Source of the DNA: Spirochaetales bacterium
GTDB lineage: Bacteria; Spirochaetota; Spirochaetia; SZUA-6; DRHE01
Length of the DNA stretch: 6,848 nt
Assembly: GCA_016935715.1 (NCBI GenBank)
Contig: JAFGQJ010000348.1
Location: 1-6,848 of the forward strand
Direction of reading: 5' to 3'
Numbering within the stretch: the first letter of the stretch is position 1; every line of letters starts with the position of its first letter. This document shows, piece by piece, positions 1-5,846 of the stretch. The notes below the pieces were generated by a model. The model worked only from the letters and a program-made list of their open reading frames with translations, searched no databases and was not told the DNA's origin. The position numbers and the translations under genes were made by a program.

Positions 1-710
1 GGATGGAACTGCACTCCGTCGTTGGGAATGTTCACCGAAACTTCGATCACCGCCACCTTCTCCATGACGTCGGGATGATCCTTCTCGATGCGGGTACGGG
101 CGTCCACGTAGCAGGCTCCGCCGTCGACCTCGCCGTTGTACACCGCAGCCACCACTGCGTCATGACTTCCGGCATCCACAACCTTGATATCCCTTTCCGG
201 ATCCACTCCGGCCGCCTTGAGGGTGATCATGGGAATGATCCAGCCGCTGGTGGACAGGGGATCCGGGCGTGCGAAGGTTTTGCCCTTCAGGTCGGCGAGC
301 TTTGTCACCCCGCTGTCGGCACGAGCGATGATCTGGCCGTTGTAGAAGGCGTTCCCGAAACGGGAGGACACCAGCTCGGCCTCCACTACGCCCATGTCCG
401 CGGCCATGACGTAGGCGAAGGTGGCCAGGGAGGCCATGTGGGCCGTCGGCGGGTCGCTGCGCAGGGCTTCGATGACCCCCGCGTACTCCGTAGCCACCAT
501 GGTATCGAAGTACAGCCCGGTTTTCTCATGGAGCAGATCCGCAACGCTCTGGGCGCCGGCGGCCACCCGCTCCATCTCACCCGAAGGTACGAAGGCCCAG
601 ATGATCGGGTTTTCCTCCGATCCCAGAGCCTCTTCTTTGGCCGCCCCGGCCCACACCGCCAGGCAGGCGACCAGAAGCAGGGTCATGAACAGCACAACTT
701 TTTTGAGCAT
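1..710 (-). CDS. phnD: PhnD-type phosphonate/phosphite ABC transporter substrate-binding protein, 3' end cut by window
   Basis: This is the N-terminal 236 residues of a periplasmic binding protein that captures phosphonate, phosphite or a related phosphorus oxyanion for an ABC importer. The frame stays open to the left edge; PhnD-family proteins usually have about 300-350 residues, so roughly two thirds is visible. Residues 1-21 form a signal peptide: KK, a hydrophobic run, then AVWA before GAAKEEA. Cys16 in LVAC also fits a lipobox, so lipid anchoring is possible. The mature part opens with NPIIWAFVPSGE. It continues with a TEYAGVIEAL segment (74-83) and the ligand-loop signature DPLSTSGWIIP (150-160), whose Ser-Thr-Ser-Gly binds the phosphonate oxygens in E. 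coli PhnD. A DAGSHDAVVAAVYNGEVDGG segment follows, typical of the second lobe. The start is fixed by a very strong ribosome-binding site and an upstream promoter. The permease and ATPase genes (phnE, phnC) are expected beyond the left edge but are not seen. The true ligand cannot be told from sequence. Confidence 0.92.
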   Translation of the reverse strand, partial: MLKKVVLFMTLLLVACLAVWAGAAKEEALGSEENPIIWAFVPSGEMERVAAGAQSVADLLHEKTGLYFDTMVATEYAGVIEALRSDPPTAHMASLATFAYVMAADMGVVEAELVSSRFGNAFYNGQIIARADSGVTKLADLKGKTFARPDPLSTSGWIIPMITLKAAGVDPERDIKVVDAGSHDAVVAAVYNGEVDGGACYVDARTRIEKDHPDVMEKVAVIEVSVNIPNDGVQFH

Positions 711-714
711 ATTG

Positions 715-724
715 CTCCTCCTTT
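715..724 (-). promoter_or_regulatory. Strong Shine-Dalgarno site of phnD
   Basis: On the minus strand the bases read AAAGGAGGAG, followed by CAAT and the ATG. This is almost a full match to the anti-Shine-Dalgarno sequence at good spacing. It decides the phnD start. No other gene in this window has a site this good, which suggests the binding protein is translated at a high rate. Confidence 0.85.
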
Positions 725-755
725 GTATAAGAGAGTTATTATTTCTTCATTGACA

Positions 756-784
756 ACGATAAGCGAGGCGCCGCCTCTCGTCAA
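756..784 (-). promoter_or_regulatory. Sigma-70-type promoter of phnD with a palindrome in the spacer
   Basis: On the minus strand there is a -35 box TTGACG (779-784), a 17-bp spacer and a -10 box TATCGT (756-761). Transcription would start near 749 and leave a leader of about 38 nt that contains the ribosome-binding site. The spacer holds a perfect inverted repeat, GAGGCG-1 nt-CGCCTC (765-777), placed where a bound repressor would block RNA polymerase. The boxes and the palindrome are seen in the sequence; operator function is inferred. Confidence 0.5.
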
Positions 785-804
785 GCAAATCGCCGCCCTT
801 TTGT

Positions 805-842
805 GCCGGATCCCCGGCTGATTTTGCGGGCGAAACACCCGC
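805..842 (-). terminator. Two hairpins after the outer-membrane protein gene; possible transcript end
   Basis: Downstream of the stop of the 861-2144 gene, minus-strand RNA could fold into a 7-bp hairpin (826-842; GCGGGTG, loop TTT, CGCCCGC, one G-U pair). A second 5-bp hairpin (805-818; GCCGG and CCGGC around 4 nt) follows. A 10-bp palindrome, GCTCATGAGC, lies next to them at 841-850. Neither hairpin has a U-tract on the minus strand, so this is not a classical intrinsic terminator. It could be a 3'-end stabiliser or a weak terminator separating this gene from phnD. Confidence 0.3.
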
Positions 843-860
843 TCATGAGCATTCCAGCGC

Positions 861-2144
861 CTAGAAATGCATCCCCAGGTCCAGGTCCACCGCGAACGCC
901 GCCCCGTCGATCCTCCGGCCGATCAGGGGCACCTGGAAGTACAGGTGGGTGTAGAGGAAATCGAGCATGCCGACGAACACTCCCGCGCCCGTCGAACCCA
1001 GGAATCCGCCCTCCGTGTCCGCGGGATCGTTCCAGTAGCCGGCCCCGTAGCCCAGATCGAAGTAGATGACCAGGCCGGGGAGAATGTCCCTGCTCCGGAT
1101 CGAGCAGATCACCGGCAGGTTGAAGCGGACCTCCAGGTTCTGGACGATCTTCAGCTGCGTATCCCAGGAGAAGTCCTCGAAGCCCCGTACCGCGCCGGCC
1201 AGTCCTTTTCGAAGCTCCGAGCCCCCCAGTGTCTGCATCACGTAGAGGGGCATCTGCCTGCGGGCATCCGCGTAGTCCACGGCAAAGCAGCTGCCCGCGT
1301 AGACGGTGAACCAGTTGCTCTCCGCCTCCGGTCGGGCTTCGTACAGGGTCTTGAAAACCTTCGCCGTGAGGTTCACGCGCCAGAAATCGCTGGCACCCAT
1401 AACCGAGGGGAAGTACGGACTGAGCTCGAAGGATCCCTCGGCGTAGATGCCGTCACAGGCCTTGCTGCGCCCGTCGAAGTGCCGGGCGTCGTAGGCCAGA
1501 CCCGTGAACAGGGACGTGCCGAAGATCCCGTAGGCGTCGCTGCCCCCGTTGAGCTCGAAGTCCCGCTGCCAGTCCTCATGAGTCGATTCGATGGCTGCGA
1601 TCTCGCTGTCGCCGCTTCCCCAGTAGTGCCGCCCGCCCAGGTAGCGGTCACAGCGGCCGCGGTAGAAGAGAAACAGCTCCAGGAGGTTGCGATCCTCCTC
1701 CGCGTTCCAGAGGATTCCCTGGCGGATCCCCGCCTGCCACTGGAAGTTGGGGCTGTTGAACTCCAGGCTGCCGCTGGGATCGGCAACGGTCTGCGGCGGC
1801 ACCGCCGGCTGGTTGGGAGTGTAGTCGGGAGCCCGGAAGGTTCCGAATCCCTCGTATCCGCCGCCGACCGTGGTCTGCAGGATCGTGTCCACCCCGGTGA
1901 ACCACGGCGGCATCTTCCAGCCGACGGTTACGTCGATCCCCGTGGGAATAAGATTCCAGCCCCAGGCAAAGTACCGGCGTAAATCCGCGACGCCGAAGGA
2001 AAGGCGATCCGTCCGCCCGCCACCACCCTCCGCTCCCAGCTCCGGCGGGCACGGCAGGGCCAGGCAGAACAGGGCGGAGGAGAAGATGAGCAGCAGTGGC
2101 CTGCGGGCTGCTCGCCGCAAGTAGCGGCGCAGTTTCTTCAGCAT
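861..2144 (-). CDS. Secreted protein, probable outer-membrane beta-barrel, family not recognised
   Basis: The protein has 427 residues and I do not recognise its family. It starts with an Arg/Lys-rich stretch (residues 3-15) and a hydrophobic core (17-31). A likely signal-peptidase site follows near LGA-EGGGG at residue 38, giving a mature protein of about 389 residues. The remainder has many aromatic residues, short alternating polar/apolar segments and Gly-rich turns, as in beta-barrels. The C-terminus ends FAVDLDLGMHF, with alternating hydrophobic residues and a final Phe. That is the usual C-terminal beta-signal read by the BAM assembly machinery and is the best evidence for outer-membrane insertion. 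The gene follows the serine-kinase-like gene by 25 bp and is probably co-transcribed with it. The ribosome-binding site is weak (GCAGAGAG). The n-region is long for a signal peptide, but the next in-frame Met comes too late to be the start. Pore, adhesin or receptor roles cannot be separated from sequence. Confidence 0.75.
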   Translation of the reverse strand: MLKKLRRYLRRAARRPLLLIFSSALFCLALPCPPELGAEGGGGRTDRLSFGVADLRRYFAWGWNLIPTGIDVTVGWKMPPWFTGVDTILQTTVGGGYEGFGTFRAPDYTPNQPAVPPQTVADPSGSLEFNSPNFQWQAGIRQGILWNAEEDRNLLELFLFYRGRCDRYLGGRHYWGSGDSEIAAIESTHEDWQRDFELNGGSDAYGIFGTSLFTGLAYDARHFDGRSKACDGIYAEGSFELSPYFPSVMGASDFWRVNLTAKVFKTLYEARPEAESNWFTVYAGSCFAVDYADARRQMPLYVMQTLGGSELRKGLAGAVRGFEDFSWDTQLKIVQNLEVRFNLPVICSIRSRDILPGLVIYFDLGYGAGYWNDPADTEGGFLGSTGAGVFVGMLDFLYTHLYFQVPLIGRRIDGAAFAVDLDLGMHF

Positions 2145-2169
2145 CTCTCTGCCTTCGGCTCCGCGGCGG

Positions 2170-3012
2170 TCAATCGGACAGCACCAGGACGGATTCGGGA
2201 TAGTAGCGCACCATGTTGTTCTCCAGGCACCAGGTGATCCGGGATTGGAGCAGCTGGTTCTTCGTGGCCAGGTCGATCTCCTCCTTCAGCAGGATGAAAT
2301 CGATGTCGATGCGCAGCGGCCGCAGGGGAAAGAGGTGGCGGGTGCTTTTCCTCGGCAGGATCTTCCCCTCGATCGTCCGCAGCACCACCTCTTCCTTGGT
2401 GAAAAAGGGACGCTTGAACAGGCTGAAGGCGCTGCGATGCTGCTGGAACGTGCGCTCCGACTGGTCGTCCGCCACGTAGATGATCCGCAGGTTCCGCCGG
2501 TCCAGATCCGCCTCGAAATCCTTGAGGTTGCGGATGAGCGGGTCCAGGTCGTGGCGCTCTTCCGGCAGCTTCATTTCATAGACCTGCTGCTCTCTGGTGA
2601 GGAGGGCGAAGCAGGAGCGATGAGAGCGGATGTTCTCCATGGCGCCGGGGAAATCATCGTGAGTGGCCAGGAAAAGGTTTTCCCGCCGGGCGAAAGAGCC
2701 CAGGAAATCGTGGACCGGGCAGGCGTCCAGGATCAGCGCGTCCCAGCCGAACAGGCCGATCGACGGGTCGTCGTAGTCCACCTCGTACACCACGATGTCC
2801 CGGCATCCCAGGGCCCTCAGCGCGGTCAGGCGGTGCATGCCGTCCAGGGCGATGTAGTAGCCCCCGTAGCGGGTGACGATGATCGGGTTCTTCATGATTC
2901 CGTCATGGTCGATATTCAGCTTGAGCTTCTCCGTCCATTCGGCCACGACCCCTTCATGCAGGAGAATCTCCGAGATCGGGATGATCTTGATCTTGTCCAG
3001 GACCTCTTTCAT
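2170..3012 (-). CDS. ParB/Srx-fold protein similar to free L-serine kinases SbnI/SerK
   Basis: The protein has 280 residues. Its N-terminal ~100 residues form a ParB/sulfiredoxin-type domain: IKIIPISEILLHE (8-20), then NPIIVT (42-47), then LDGMHRLTALRALGC (56-70). From memory, this matches the staphylococcal siderophore-pathway enzyme SbnI and archaeal SerK, which phosphorylate free L-serine to O-phosphoserine. Glu20 falls exactly where I recall the SbnI catalytic Glu, in the same Leu-His-Glu context, and Asp57-Gly-x-His-Arg61 matches the SbnI nucleotide/serine motif. The C-terminal half, ending VRYYPESVLVLSD, also resembles SbnI in layout and length (SbnI is about 254 residues). There is no helix-turn-helix domain of the kind partition ParB proteins carry, so chromosome partitioning is unlikely. 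No siderophore genes are visible. ATG at 3012 is chosen because it aligns with the SbnI N-terminus, although no good ribosome-binding site precedes it. The gene diverges from mnmA and probably forms an operon with the outer-membrane protein gene 25 bp downstream. The fold is fairly certain; kinase activity is inferred. Confidence 0.7.
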   Translation of the reverse strand: MKEVLDKIKIIPISEILLHEGVVAEWTEKLKLNIDHDGIMKNPIIVTRYGGYYIALDGMHRLTALRALGCRDIVVYEVDYDDPSIGLFGWDALILDACPVHDFLGSFARRENLFLATHDDFPGAMENIRSHRSCFALLTREQQVYEMKLPEERHDLDPLIRNLKDFEADLDRRNLRIIYVADDQSERTFQQHRSAFSLFKRPFFTKEEVVLRTIEGKILPRKSTRHLFPLRPLRIDIDFILLKEEIDLATKNQLLQSRITWCLENNMVRYYPESVLVLSD

Positions 3013-3038
3013 GTTGATGAGCTTAACCCGTTCGATTT

Positions 3039-3070
3039 CCCCGTTTCAAGGTGACGCGGGCGGGGTTTTT
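3039..3070 (+). terminator. Weak terminator-like hairpin with T-tract just before mnmA
   Basis: CCCCG (3039-3043) can pair with CGGGG (3061-3065) around a 17-nt loop, and TTTTT follows at 3066-3070. The T-tract faces the plus strand, yet no plus-strand gene lies upstream. It might stop antisense transcription out of the neighbouring gene or be an attenuator in a longer mnmA leader. The stem has only 5 bp and the loop is large, so chance is a real possibility. Confidence 0.22.
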
Positions 3071-3080
3071 CCAGTACATT
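3051..3080 (+). promoter_or_regulatory. Possible mnmA promoter giving a near-leaderless transcript
   Basis: GTGACG (3051-3056), an 18-bp spacer and TACATT (3075-3080) give a modest sigma-70-like match (4 of 6 in each box). Transcription would begin about 7 nt later, essentially at the ATG at 3088. This fits the lack of any clear Shine-Dalgarno site upstream of mnmA. It overlaps the weak hairpin described at 3039-3070, so at most one of the two is likely to be functional as described. Confidence 0.3.
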
Positions 3081-3087
3081 GATCGGC

Positions 3088-4146
3088 ATGGTTCTGGCGA
3101 TTGCCCTGAGCGGGGGCGTGGATTCGGCGGTGGCGGCGGTTCTCCTAAGGGATAAGTATCCCCGGATGATCGGAGCCAGCCACGTGATCTGGCCGGAATC
3201 CCGCTGCTGCTCCGCGGAGGTGCTGGACCGCGCCAGGGATATCTGCCGGCGCCTCGGGATCCCCTACGTCCAGGAGGAGCTGTTCGACGAGTTCCGGCAG
3301 CGGGTGGTCGGAGACTTCATCCGTACCTATCTCAGCGGCAGGACCCCGAATCCCTGCGTGCTCTGCAACCGGATCATCCGTTTCGATGCCTTCTACCGCC
3401 GCCTCGAATCTTCCCTCCGGGCCGGGCGGATGCTGGGGGAGAGGGAGGAACTGCTTTTTGCAACCGGGCACTACGCCCGGATCGTGAACAGCTCCGACGG
3501 GCCGTTCATCGCAAGAGGGATCGATCGGCTCAAGGACCAGTCCTACATGCTCTACCAGGTCGAAAAGCGGATGCTGGCCAGCGTGGTTCTTCCCCTCGGG
3601 GAGTACCGCAAGTCCGAGGTTCTGTCCATGGCCGCGGATCTGCAGCTGCCCTTCACGCAGGTCAGAGAGAGCCAGGACGCCTGCTTCGTGGATGACAGTT
3701 ACGTGCAGTTCATCCGCGAACAGACCGGGCGCAGCGATTTCCTGCGTGCGGGGGAGATCATCGATCTGGAAGGCCGGGTGCTGGGCAGACACAGGGGCAC
3801 GATCAACTACACGGTGGGTCAGCGCAGAGGGCTGGGTCTGGGCAACGGGCCCTGGTACGTCACCCGCATCGACGCGAAGGCGAACCGGCTCGTGGTAGCC
3901 GGGGCTGAGCAGGCCCGATGCACGGATTTCACCATCGACCGCGCCAACTGGTTCATCGAAGCGCCGCAGCATGCATTTTCCTGCACCGTGAAGACCCGCT
4001 ACCAGATCGACGACAGCCCCTGCACCGTGGAGCCTGAGGAGGGAAGATTTCGGGTGGTGCTGCAGGCGCCCCGGATCGTAACGCCGGGGCAGTCCGCCGT
4101 GTTCTACGACCGGGATCTGGTTCTGGGAGGCGGGATCATCCGCTGA
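3088..4146 (+). CDS. mnmA: tRNA-specific 2-thiouridylase MnmA
   Basis: MnmA uses ATP and persulfide sulfur to convert the wobble uridine (U34) of tRNA-Lys, -Glu and -Gln to 2-thiouridine in the cytoplasm. From ATG 3088 the protein has 352 residues, normal for the family. The PP-loop ATP-binding motif SGGVDS lies at residues 8-13. The first catalytic cysteine sits in TPNPCVLCN (Cys90) and the second, Cys199, in SQDACFV. TVGQRRGLGLG marks the start of the beta-barrel region, and the C-terminal domain ends in PGQSAVFYD. ATG 3088 is preferred over an in-frame TTG at 3079 because MVLAIALSGGVDS matches the usual family N-terminus; neither start has a clear ribosome-binding site. The gene diverges from the serine-kinase-like gene and converges on pgl with an 11-bp gap, so it is probably transcribed alone. 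No intrinsic terminator is visible in the gap. The sulfur-donor partners (IscS, Tus relay) are not in the window. Confidence 0.97.
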   Translation: MVLAIALSGGVDSAVAAVLLRDKYPRMIGASHVIWPESRCCSAEVLDRARDICRRLGIPYVQEELFDEFRQRVVGDFIRTYLSGRTPNPCVLCNRIIRFDAFYRRLESSLRAGRMLGEREELLFATGHYARIVNSSDGPFIARGIDRLKDQSYMLYQVEKRMLASVVLPLGEYRKSEVLSMAADLQLPFTQVRESQDACFVDDSYVQFIREQTGRSDFLRAGEIIDLEGRVLGRHRGTINYTVGQRRGLGLGNGPWYVTRIDAKANRLVVAGAEQARCTDFTIDRANWFIEAPQHAFSCTVKTRYQIDDSPCTVEPEEGRFRVVLQAPRIVTPGQSAVFYDRDLVLGGGIIR

Positions 4147-4157
4147 TCTTCGAAATC

Positions 4158-4949
4158 CTACACGCGGGAGGTATCCACGGCATCCCGGGTGACGAGGAAG
4201 CGGGTCTGATCGAGATTCATCCACGATGCGGGAAGCTGGGCGTCCCCTTTGAGAACCCTGGACAGGGTCTGCCGCTTGTTCTGACCGCTCACCAGGAAGA
4301 AGACCCGGCGGGAACGCTTGAGGAAGGCCACGGTCATGGTCAGGCGGAAGCTCTGTGCCCGCGGAGCATACACCGCGGCGGTCAAGCCCGGGAGATCCGG
4401 ACTCATGGGCAGGGCGTCCTGGGTCGGATCCGGAGCTCCTCCGCGCATGGCCCAGCCGTCCGGAAAAAGAGAGGCGGTGTGTCCGTCCTCCCCCATTCCC
4501 AGAACCAGGAGGTCCGCGTATTTCCCCTCCGTCTCGAACTGCTGTTTGAGGATCTGCTCGTATTGGCGTGCCCGCCCGATGGGGGAGCCCGTTCCCGCCT
4601 GCCAGGAAAAGATGTGCTCCTCCGGTATGTTCAATGGAGCGAGCAGAAGGTCGCGGATCATTCCCTCATTGCTCTCTTTGCCATCCGTGCCGACCCAGCG
4701 TTCATCACCGAAAAACCAGCGGATCCTCCGGCAGCCCTCGGGAAACGATTGCAGCAACCGGGCGAGCTTCTGATAGCAGCCTCGCGGCGTGGTCCCGCCT
4801 GCCAGAATCACCATCGGGTCCCTGCCGGCGCTCAGGTCATCCTCGATCGCCGCGGCGAAAGTCTGGGCCGCCTGTTCGGACAGCTCCTCCAAATCGGCAA
4901 ATACCTGCACCTTTTCCACGTTATCCCCCGCTTCGTCTTCTTTTCTCAT
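4158..4949 (-). CDS. pgl: 6-phosphogluconolactonase (Pgl/DevB type)
   Basis: This cytoplasmic enzyme hydrolyses 6-phosphoglucono-delta-lactone to 6-phosphogluconate, the second step of the oxidative pentose phosphate pathway, which supplies NADPH and pentoses. The protein has 263 residues, slightly longer than most of the family (about 230-260). Diagnostic motifs are LAGGTTPRGCY (49-59), FFGDERWV followed by SNEGM (80-97) and LGMGEDGHTASLFP (150-163). His157 is the probable catalytic base of that last motif. The extra length is at the N-terminus. GTG at 4919, just after GGGGGAT, is an alternative start that would remove ten charged residues and give a more typical beginning (VEKVQVFADLEEL). 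ATG 4949 is kept because the promoter at 4999-5028 allows it. Genes for glucose-6-phosphate dehydrogenase and 6-phosphogluconate dehydrogenase, frequent neighbours of pgl, are not here. The gene is divergent from birA and convergent with mnmA, so it is probably monocistronic. Confidence 0.95.
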   Translation of the reverse strand: MRKEDEAGDNVEKVQVFADLEELSEQAAQTFAAAIEDDLSAGRDPMVILAGGTTPRGCYQKLARLLQSFPEGCRRIRWFFGDERWVGTDGKESNEGMIRDLLLAPLNIPEEHIFSWQAGTGSPIGRARQYEQILKQQFETEGKYADLLVLGMGEDGHTASLFPDGWAMRGGAPDPTQDALPMSPDLPGLTAAVYAPRAQSFRLTMTVAFLKRSRRVFFLVSGQNKRQTLSRVLKGDAQLPASWMNLDQTRFLVTRDAVDTSRV

Positions 4950-4995
4950 TTGACCCGCAGGCGGCAGCCGTAATGCCCGGGGTCGAATATTACGC

Positions 4996-5001
4996 TATAT
5001 T
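4996..5001 (+). promoter_or_regulatory. Candidate -10 box for birA
   Basis: TATATT in an AT-rich island is the best -10 match upstream of birA, but there is no convincing -35 box 16-18 bp before it. A start near 5008 would leave a leader of about 20 nt holding the AGGAAAG site. That supports ATG 5028 as the start over the GTG at 5007 or ATG at 5010. Confidence 0.35.
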
Positions 5002-5028
5002 GTAACGTGATGGAACAGGAAAGTTCAA
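4999..5028 (-). promoter_or_regulatory. Candidate pgl promoter
   Basis: On the minus strand TTGAAC (5023-5028), an 18-bp spacer and TACAAT (4999-5004) give a good -10 (5 of 6) and a fair -35 (4 of 6). Transcription would start near 4992, about 43 nt before the pgl ATG. The -10 overlaps the plus-strand -10 proposed for birA, and the -35 overlaps the birA start codon. Confidence 0.45.
5017..5023 (+). promoter_or_regulatory. Ribosome-binding site deciding the birA start
   Basis: AGGAAAG lies so that AGGA is 7 nt from the ATG at 5028. No comparable site precedes the in-frame GTG (5007) or ATG (5010), so the shorter protein is preferred. Confidence 0.6.
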
Positions 5029-5846
5029 TGAAGCGCCTGGAGATCGCCAACCCCTGGAGGGGGGCGCCCGTGTACTTCAAGGAGGCGACCGTTTCCACCA
5101 TGGAGGATGCCCGCCGGCTGTTTTCATCCGGCTGCCCCGACGGGACGGTGGTGTCCACCGGTTTCCAGCAGCGGGGCCGGGGCCGGCTGTCCGGCCGCAG
5201 GTGGATCGCCGCAGCGGGCAGGAATCTGCTGTTCACGGTGGTGCTGAGAGCGTCTAGGGGGAGCCTGGGAGGGGCCCCCCAACGGTTACCTCTCCTCGCC
5301 GGACTGGCATCGGCCCTGAGTGTCGAGAAGCTGTACGGCCTGGCAGTGCGGCTGAAATGGCCCAATGACCTGCTGGCAGAGGGAAAGAAGCTTGCGGGAA
5401 TTCTCTGCGAAGCCACGGTGGAGGGAGACAGCCTGGGGGTTCTGATCGGTATCGGCGTGAACTGCAACCAGCTCACCTTTCCCGCAGAGCTCGAGCCGAA
5501 AGCAACCTCCCTGGCTCGCCTGCTGGGCTGCGAGGTCGGAATTCCGGAGCTGTTTGCGGAGCTCCTGGCCGCGCTGAAAGCCAGCCTCGCCGACGAGGAC
5601 TGGCATGCCAAGGTCGTCGAGCGCCTGTATGGGCTGAATCACGAGGTGCTCCTGCTCTCGCCGGAAGACCGTACCGCCTCACGGAATGAGACGGAGAGCC
5701 GTATACCCCCTCCTGCGGGCGGGCAGCGCGGCATCATCCGCGGGCTGAACCGTGACGGATCCCTCCTCTTCCAGCCCCGGGGCGGCTGCGAATCGATCGC
5801 GGTGTACGGCGGGGAGATCCGCTTTGCCGGGGAAGAGGATTCCTGA
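5028..5846 (+). CDS. birA: Biotin--[acetyl-CoA-carboxylase] ligase, monofunctional (no DNA-binding domain)
   Basis: The enzyme activates biotin with ATP to biotinyl-5'-AMP and attaches it to a lysine of the biotin carboxyl carrier protein of acetyl-CoA carboxylase or related carboxylases. From ATG 5028 it has 272 residues. Visible motifs are STMEDAR (23-29, usually STNxxA), the biotin/AMP loop GRGRLSGRRW (50-59), KWPNDLL (110-116) with GKKLAGILCE (119-128) carrying the conserved lysine, GIGVNCN, and ATSL. The C-terminal domain includes the GLNRDGSLLF and GGEIRF strands. There is no N-terminal winged helix, so this is a class I ligase without repressor function. The nucleotide loop has one residue more than the E. 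coli GRGRRGRKW form. A hydrophilic stretch (about SPEDRTASRNETESRIPPPAGG) appears inserted before the C-terminal strands. The gene is divergent from pgl and convergent with the unrecognised gene to its right (47-bp gap without a clear terminator). Confidence 0.95.
   Translation: MKRLEIANPWRGAPVYFKEATVSTMEDARRLFSSGCPDGTVVSTGFQQRGRGRLSGRRWIAAAGRNLLFTVVLRASRGSLGGAPQRLPLLAGLASALSVEKLYGLAVRLKWPNDLLAEGKKLAGILCEATVEGDSLGVLIGIGVNCNQLTFPAELEPKATSLARLLGCEVGIPELFAELLAALKASLADEDWHAKVVERLYGLNHEVLLLSPEDRTASRNETESRIPPPAGGQRGIIRGLNRDGSLLFQPRGGCESIAVYGGEIRFAGEEDS

Noticed and set aside
724..756. Alternative phnD promoter TTGTCA ... TATACA
   Set aside because: The spacer would be 21 bp, too long, and the -10 would sit on the ribosome-binding site.
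3..821. Long open plus-strand frame covering the left end
   Set aside because: It lies antisense to the well-supported phnD gene, has no family motif, and reads through the phnD promoter. Long shadow frames are expected in GC-rich coding DNA.
867..1982. 371-codon plus-strand frame opposite the outer-membrane protein gene
   Set aside because: Its composition (Val/Glu/Gln/Arg-rich, no motifs) is typical of an antisense frame, while the minus strand shows a signal peptide and a C-terminal beta-signal.
2170..3012. Chromosome-partition ParB
   Set aside because: There is no helix-turn-helix or dimerisation domain, no parA neighbour and no parS-like 16-bp palindrome. The motifs fit the SbnI/SerK branch better.
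2245..3054. 269-codon plus-strand frame opposite the serine-kinase-like gene
   Set aside because: The minus strand carries conserved ParB/Srx motifs, and the plus frame has none.
3145..4224. 359-codon minus-strand frame opposite mnmA
   Set aside because: It is antisense to an unmistakable MnmA and overlaps the end of pgl. No recognisable domain.
5007..5027. Upstream GTG/ATG starts for birA
   Set aside because: No ribosome-binding site precedes them, and they lie at or just after the likely transcription start. AGGAAAG fits ATG 5028.
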